Assembly: GCA_028023455.1 (NCBI GenBank)
Contig: JAQFVV010012534.1
Location: forward strand, 2,898,558-2,962,557
DNA from: Epiperipatus broadwayi
Lineage: Eukaryota; Onychophora; Udeonychophora; Euonychophora; Peripatidae
Length of the DNA stretch: 64,000 bases
Direction: 5' to 3'
In this document: positions 57,800-64,000 of the stretch, one piece after another
Position numbering within the stretch: the first letter of the stretch is position 1
How the letters are laid out: every line of letters begins with the position of its first letter
Notes under the pieces: generated by a model
What the model was told of the DNA's origin: nothing
What the model saw: only the letters and a program-made list of their open reading frames with translations
The model's database searches: none
Program-made: the position numbers and the translations under genes

Positions 57800-60410
57800 G
57801 GAGGTGGTCATGTGTTGTTTATTATAACATTTGTTTTGCATTTACTTCAATTTTATATCAAGGAACTTTTACACCTTAGATCAGATATTATAATCTCTCT
57901 TAAAATACAACCAACTATGTTTGATGCTTACCTTATTTTTCTTTACTATTTAAAAATTCCATAGATAAGAAATTGATTTTAGTATAGTAAAATACTATAA
58001 ATATGAAATGTAGGCCTTCTTTTTTTTAAAAATAAGATGTGCTCTCATGGAAAGTAGTCATTTTCTCTTAATGATGCTACCTTAACATCCAGACTTTTAC
58101 GTTAAGCTTTTATGGATCTTAACATCTTTGTTTTCTGGAAATTCCTTACACTATTATGCCTCAAAACTACATATATGGGTGTCACCTAGACTAACCTCAT
58201 TATTTTATTTCTATCAGTTCTTCAGAAAAATATAACTTAAACACATTAATCATATTCTGCAATGATAACTTATCTAACTCTAAAAAGGTATTGCTAGCAT
58301 CCATCATTACATATACCTGCATAAGAATATTACAATATTATCTTCCCATTAATTGTTATCTTACAAATCTAGTGTTGATGTGTTACAAAACAAAGTCTAT
58401 AATTTGACAACCATCAATGTTCACTCTATTACATTAAAACTGAGATCAAAACTTTTTTTTTATTAGCCACTTTTATCATTCATACATTTAATCTTTTGAT
58501 ATTGCTTTTTAAAATTTTATTATCATACATTTTTTTGTTTATATTTTTATAACTACCATTTCTCAATTATTTATCATGACAGTAAATTGCTTATTAAACA
58601 TTTCATATTTTAAAACATATAATAAATTAATTTAAATTCTGTTACCTTACAATAAAAACTCAAAGTATTGTTTTATCTTCTCTTTTCTTCACACTTATTA
58701 TGTTCTCATTTTAAGCCTAACTTTCAAAGTTATTAATTTAAAACAAACATGAAAATATAATACACATTAATAAATAAAATCATTTAACTTAACTAATTTA
58801 ATATTAAACTTAACAACTAATATAATGTTGGCAATTGTTTAAAATAATAACCAATGGAAAAAAAATATTGTTTATTTTTTTTCTTTTTTCTTTGCGATTC
58901 CTTCCATATACTTCAATATGATATTCAATCCTTCCTTGCAAACTATTACTTTAAACCATTATGTTTATTAGCAGTGCCAAGGATTTTCTACCCAACATTT
59001 TAAAAATAAACACCAACAATAATAAACTAAAATCTTTCACTGTGAGATGCTTCTTGAGACAATGTTCCATATTTACATGCTAGAATTTTTTCTATACATA
59101 ACTATTTATAAAAGTTAATGAAATCCATAATTAAACAAACAAGAAAAATATATATATTTAAATGTTAATTATTTGAAGTATTGATTAATAAATTATTTTC
59201 ACTTAAATCCTTCACTTCATCCCTATATTTTATATAAGAATTTCTTTTTCTTATGATAAACATAAATAAGTTTTTTGAAATTAAGTCTCTTATGATATAG
59301 TTTTTAATTTATTTAACAAACTTAAGCTTATTATCTCTTCTTCATGAATTTTCCTCCATTTTACATTTCTTACTTTAATAAAAACTGATAATGGCTAAAT
59401 AGAAGACTTATCTTGATTATATACTTTTATTCACCAATTATGAATAAACATTTATTATCCTATTTGTTTGATTAAAATTAATGTTGCTTTATAAAATATT
59501 ACCAAGGTCCATCCTTAAATAATATTACATTTTTAATTTGAGCAGTATAAGTTGCTTTGATTGATAGCACTAATTATTTTCTTTAACTTTTCATCTCAAT
59601 TATACCTTATATTAAACTTCTATACCTTCTCTTCTTTAATTCGTGACAGTTAATTACTCTTATCTTGGTTTGGTTCTTTTCATTAGTCAAACTATTATTT
59701 AAGCTATTCAATAAAGTAGAAATAAAATGAAAATATTTTCTTACGTAAATAATTATCTACATTTTAATTACTTGTAATAAAGTACTTTTATTCTTCCTTA
59801 TTTTCCCATTTATAATCACAATATATATTGGCAATTTTTCCTTATTAACATTTTAAAATTGTAGATTGATTTCCCAAATTATAACTTGTGACACTGACAA
59901 AGAAACTCCTTTAAAACCACTAATTATATTATTGGCCGAGTGAGTTAAAAATCAAAACTTTTAATTGGCCAATTCACAAACTTTAACAAAGACAATTGTC
60001 AAAATATATTCAACTTTCAATATTATATTCACTTTAGATTCATTTGTAAAAAGTATATTAATAATTTGTCAGGTTATGAAAGTGAACAAAAGTTTATTCA
60101 AAAATAAATTTCTATTTATTTATTGTAGAAACATTCGATAGTGTTAAAATAAAAGCGAAAGTTAGTAACGAATTAAAAAGAGTTGCTGACGTAAATTTTT
60201 TTTTTCAGTTTTACGTTACGGAAAAGTAAATATTTTTTTTGCTAAAATCTTAAATATTTTTTTAAAATAATTTTGTTTTTTAGTATATTTTATGAAAATG
60301 ATTTGTAATTTGTCAAAAAATACTTTTATAATGGTCCAAAACATTTGATTATCATTTTCAAAATGAAAATCTTAGCACTTTTCTTTGATTAGGCAGTTTC
60401 TTTGTCCTTG
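57800..60410. other. AT-rich non-coding DNA
   Basis: No gene was recognised. The frame at 57779-57964 begins in the foldback fragment and has no domain. Confidence 0.6.
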
Positions 60411-60450
60411 ACAGCCAATCAGAATATCTTTGATGGCTAAGAGCCAATGA
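60411..60450. promoter_or_regulatory. Two CCAAT boxes, speculative
   Basis: GCCAATCAG (60414-60422) and AGCCAATGA (60442-60450) lie within 40 bases in a locally GC-richer stretch. A CRE-like TGACGTAA lies about 230 bases upstream. No transcript can be tied to them from sequence alone. Confidence 0.15.
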
Positions 60451-60587
60451 ACATCAAGCTTTCTTCTTTGTTAAGCTTTACCGACAGTTTTATTGATTTT
60501 TTACTTGTAAAATAATTCAAGAGAGGGCAGCATCTTAGTTTTTTTTTTCAAAAAAGGGGCCTAAACTGTACATTTTTACAATTACAG

Positions 60588-60955
60588 ATATATGCATATA
60601 TGCTATCACGTAACTCAAATATATGGGAAAAAAATGCTAATTTTATTTATTGAAAATATTATAATATATATAAATCAAAAGTTTTGGATCATATACATTC
60701 TAAAATGTAAATTATATTTTATATGAAAAAAATAACACATATTTACATATTTTTTTGTCCAAAAAATATGATGTATATAATGAGGGGCGAAAAATAAAGA
60801 TATATATATATGCTATCATGTGACTCAAAATATATGAAAAAGAAATGCTGTTTATTTTTTATATATTGAAATAGATTATTATAAAAATATATATAAATCA
60901 AGTTTTGATTCACATACTTTCTAAAACCTAAAATATTTTGTAAAAAAATATAATA
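60588..60955 (+). repeat. Diverged direct repeat, about 150 bp x 2
   Basis: 60588-60740 and 60797-60955 share 'gatatat.catatatgctatca.gt.actcaaa', a 'tatatg..aaaa.aaatgct' block and 'atatataaatcaa.agtttt' in the same order, offset by about 208 bp. Confidence 0.55.
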
Positions 60956-60959
60956 GATA

Positions 60960-61660
60960 TTCAAACATTTATAGATAAAAAAACATCCCGTAATATTGAA
61001 AATTTTCAATAGATAAAAACAATGCTTCATATTTTCAAAATCTACAAAAACAACCTTATTGTTTATTGCAGAAAATATAATTATAATTTTTTTGAAATAA
61101 ACATAATATTTATTTAGTAATATTTACTTGATTTCAAAATATTACTTGCGAGAATAAATATCAAAAAATGTATGCAAGAATATGAAAGTTAAAGAATTAT
61201 CACAGATTCGAAATATCTGAATAGAAAATCAAAGAGCTTATTTTCATAGAAGTATTTTTTAAAAAAGAAAAATAAATCATAAATAATTATTATAACTTAC
61301 CAATTGAAAGAATAATGCAAATTATTAAAAAAAATGAAAATTATTTTGCAGATATCAAAGCATAATGTCTTTTCTGTATATAGGTAGGTAAAAGAGTGAA
61401 TATGGGGTTTACAGATTATCATCCATGGAATAACAAATAAATCATTAATTATAACTGCCATCTATGTGAAACTTTACAAACTAATACCTGATTAGTATAC
61501 GCATGTACTAGAATCGAAAAAACAGAATTTTTCGGACAAAACTGCTGTTGTCAAAGAAAATTTCAAAACACAATATTCTGTTGAGTACTAATGCCACAGG
61601 TGGTGCTTCATCCACAAAATTGTGTCTAGTTCCAGGCAAGGGTTAATTTACCTATTTTTT
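60960..61660. other. AT-rich DNA, nothing certain
   Basis: No gene. A small GC-richer patch lies at 61590-61645. Confidence 0.55.
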
Positions 61661-61667
61661 CTTCTCC

Positions 61668-61691
61668 GATTGGCTGCCAATTCTATAAATA
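61668..61691 (+). promoter_or_regulatory. Possible core promoter (inverted CCAAT, CCAAT, TATA box)
   Basis: GATTGG (61668-61673), a direct GCCAAT (61676-61681) and TATAAATA (61684-61691) fall within 24 bases and are followed by a C-run. The grouping is promoter-like, but in AT-rich DNA a TATA match is cheap. The distance from CCAAT to TATA is shorter than usual, and no downstream ORF is seen. Confidence 0.2.
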
Positions 61692-61694
61692 TCC

Positions 61695-64000
61695 CCCAAA
61701 CATGAAGTGGAAAATAATTGCTTAAATGTCATTGGTCAAAAATTTAAAAATTGTTTATCAGTTCAATATTTAACTTGTTATTTTAAAATTTAACACACAC
61801 ACACACAAAAAAAATATTTTAAAACTGATGAAATTCAAACATTTTAATTGAAATTTAAAATAATTTATTTACTCAGCTTCATAGAAATATTTTAATAAAA
61901 TATTAAAATCAATGATATTTTATTGTCATTATAATTATTTTAAAAATATATTAATATTAAAATTATATAATGATATATAAAATGAAAACAACTATGAATA
62001 AAAAAAAAATGTGTATTCATTATCTCTCTTAAATTCTGTCTTAAGTGTTATATATTAAATTATTAGTGCCAGCTAGATTTTAAAAATTTAAAATTTTGGA
62101 ATAGTAGATACATTTTATAAATTCCCCTTTACAATGAACCAATTAAAAGGCTACTATATATATATGACAGGAGGGGGCATTTTGACACAAATAATTTTTT
62201 TATAATCTGTTATAAATAAATCAATTGTATTATAGAAGATAGTAGCCAAGATAATAACTCCAGATGTTTGCAGTATGATGGAGAACCTGTAAAAATAATC
62301 AATCATAACTTTCCTTTCAAAATTGAACAAGCAATTGTAAGCATAGATTAAAAAGACCATAAAGAAAGTAGTTGAACTGTATGGCCAGTCAAATAGGCAG
62401 TCTTATAAAACTCATGATGAAGCATATAGCAATATATTGGAGGTAGAAAATAGAAAAAAATAATAATGGAGATTAGTCTAAACTGGCAGTGGAACTAGAA
62501 TTAAAAAAAGTTATAAAGCTTCAACCAAATGTATGCCACCTGTAGCTGGATGTAAATATGAAACTGCTGTTGAGATAAAAAAAAAGGAGAATAATAAATT
62601 TCCCTGATCATGCTAAAAAAAACCTCAAAAAATACTAGAAAAGGGATAAAATTAAATCTTACTTGAATAAGAAAAATGTGACATGTTGATGACTCCAGAT
62701 ATGTGAAAAAAGATAAATGATTTATTTTAGAAAAAAATGCTATGTTACTAATTTTAACAATACTGAATGCAGTGTATTCTTTTTACTCATATGATGATTT
62801 CTATAATATTTCTAGACAATAGAGCAAAAATCCTGCTTGAAGTAAAATGTTCACATTTTAAAGCTATTCAATAGTGAAAATAAAAACTGATGCTAGGCTC
62901 TGTGATCATTTGAAAGATTTATGTGAATCATCCATGATTTGTCTTGTTGGGTTAATGCTTGTGCTAGATTGGAAAGTGTAATTACTTGATATATATTGTG
63001 GTGATTCATAAATGAGCCTATCATTTATTACAGTTGGTTGCTCAGTAGAAGTATTATGATTCAATTTGTATATACCAGTCAGTAATTAAGTAGATTGTAA
63101 TTAGTAAATTTGTATAATAATGGGAAAAAAATAATTTTAATCTCATATTCATTCTTATGATTTGAGAAAGAAAAAGCTCTAAGGAAAATACTTGTTATTA
63201 TATTGAAATGCCAATTATTTAGTTATTTTATTTTTACTACATGGAATCTCCTAAAAATAATACTATAAAATTATATATATATACTGTAACTTTCCAGGTT
63301 GGCACCAGAAAGAAATATGGGGAAGGTCACATTTGTACTAACAAGGGCTAAAGTTAATTAGCTGAGAAAAATGAATTGTGATATAATTTAATATTTAAAA
63401 TTGAGTTTTTAGGAAAACTAAACTTAAATTGTGATGTAATTTGCTAGTTAAAATTAGGATTTTAACAAAATTAAAATTTTAAATGGGTATATTGATTGGT
63501 GGAGTTTTGGACTATATGTTTAGTGGTAGATGTTTGGGTATAGTAGAGAATTTACATGTCATAATAGGCAGATGCATAAATGTATTATTAATTAGAATTT
63601 TCTTTTCTATATTTTATTTATAAGTTATGGATTATATATTGACTTAGAATCTTATATTTTAAAAATGATAAAGATTATTTGTAATAGTAAATAACATTTC
63701 TAAAATTGATAATTAATATTTAATATTTTTTTTATTACTATGTTTATTATATTCAAATATTGTATTGTTAAAATTTTTATAAATAATATTTCTGGCAAGC
63801 TTCCAAAGTTGATCGTCATAGAAACACAGAGGGCGTGAGAGAAGAAAAACATAGAGTTTAAAACTTGAAAAAAGTAAAAATTTCCAAGGGAGAAAATGTA
63901 AAAAAAAAACTTAAACGAATCAAAAAACTCTCTAAAAGTATTACAACAAATATAAAAAAACATCACAAGGATTCTAATGATATATTTATGGAAAATTTCT
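61695..64000. other. AT-rich non-coding DNA
   Basis: No gene was recognised. About 62690-62735 on the minus strand resembles a short piece of the HHR-SINE 3' block ('ATCATTTATCTTTTTTCACA'). It is too short to call firmly. Confidence 0.55.

Noticed and set aside
60743-61030. 95-codon minus-strand frame, very rich in Ile, Phe, Tyr and Asn
   Set aside because: It lies in a diverged AT-rich direct repeat and its composition mirrors the base bias.
62690-62735. Further HHR-SINE copy on the minus strand
   Set aside because: Only about 30 bases match the 3' block and neither hammerhead nor B box is present. It is too short to claim.

Overview
The window is very AT-rich (roughly a quarter G+C by eye, not counted). 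It reads as intergenic or intronic DNA of a metazoan nuclear genome. The grounds are microsatellites, tRNA-derived SINE relics, decayed LINEs of at least two types, a Ty3/Gypsy reverse-transcriptase relic, a Tigger/pogo-like DNA transposon relic and Penelope-like elements (PLEs). I find no host gene, rRNA or intact tRNA and nothing prokaryotic. The species cannot be named from the sequence.

Layout. 1-9 kb is AT-rich DNA with diverged direct repeats and two decayed SINE-like copies. 11.3-12.3 kb is a cluster of inverted repeats. 13.5-15.0 kb is an RTE-type LINE relic, followed directly by a Tigger/pogo relic (15.4-16.8 kb). 19.5-20.9 kb is a second kind of LINE. 23.4-24.1 kb is a long foldback element, followed by two head-to-head SINE-like copies (24.4-24.9 kb). 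26.6-29.2 kb is a nearly intact PLE with two 177-bp pseudo-LTRs. 30.1-30.4 kb is a Gypsy relic. 31.3-32.3 kb is a tandem array with a 413-bp period. 35.6-37.9 kb is a decayed LINE on the minus strand. 38.8-39.5 kb is a second foldback copy, and 39.6-40.2 kb a PLE relic. 41.4-42.7 kb holds a SINE, a nearly perfect 276-bp inverted repeat and a LINE tail. 48.0 kb has a third PLE relic and 55.7-56.0 kb a 300-bp tetranucleotide tract. The rest is featureless AT-rich DNA.

The most interesting signal is a set of type I hammerhead ribozyme (HHR) motifs in three non-autonomous repeat families: (1) the arms of the foldback element, reading outward; (2) a SINE-like element with a tRNA-like B box at its 3' end; (3) the 413-bp tandem repeat, where the motif recurs once per unit. 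Two or three copies keep the whole catalytic core (CUGAUGA, GAAA, an NUH cleavage triplet), and stem II shows compensatory changes between copies. All three PLEs carry a similar but degenerate structure in or near the terminal repeat downstream of their ORF. HHRs are already known from PLEs and from 'retrozymes', small non-autonomous elements replicating through circular RNA. I infer that these repeats are retrozyme-like satellites that could use a PLE reverse transcriptase. Mobility and ribozyme activity are not shown by sequence alone.
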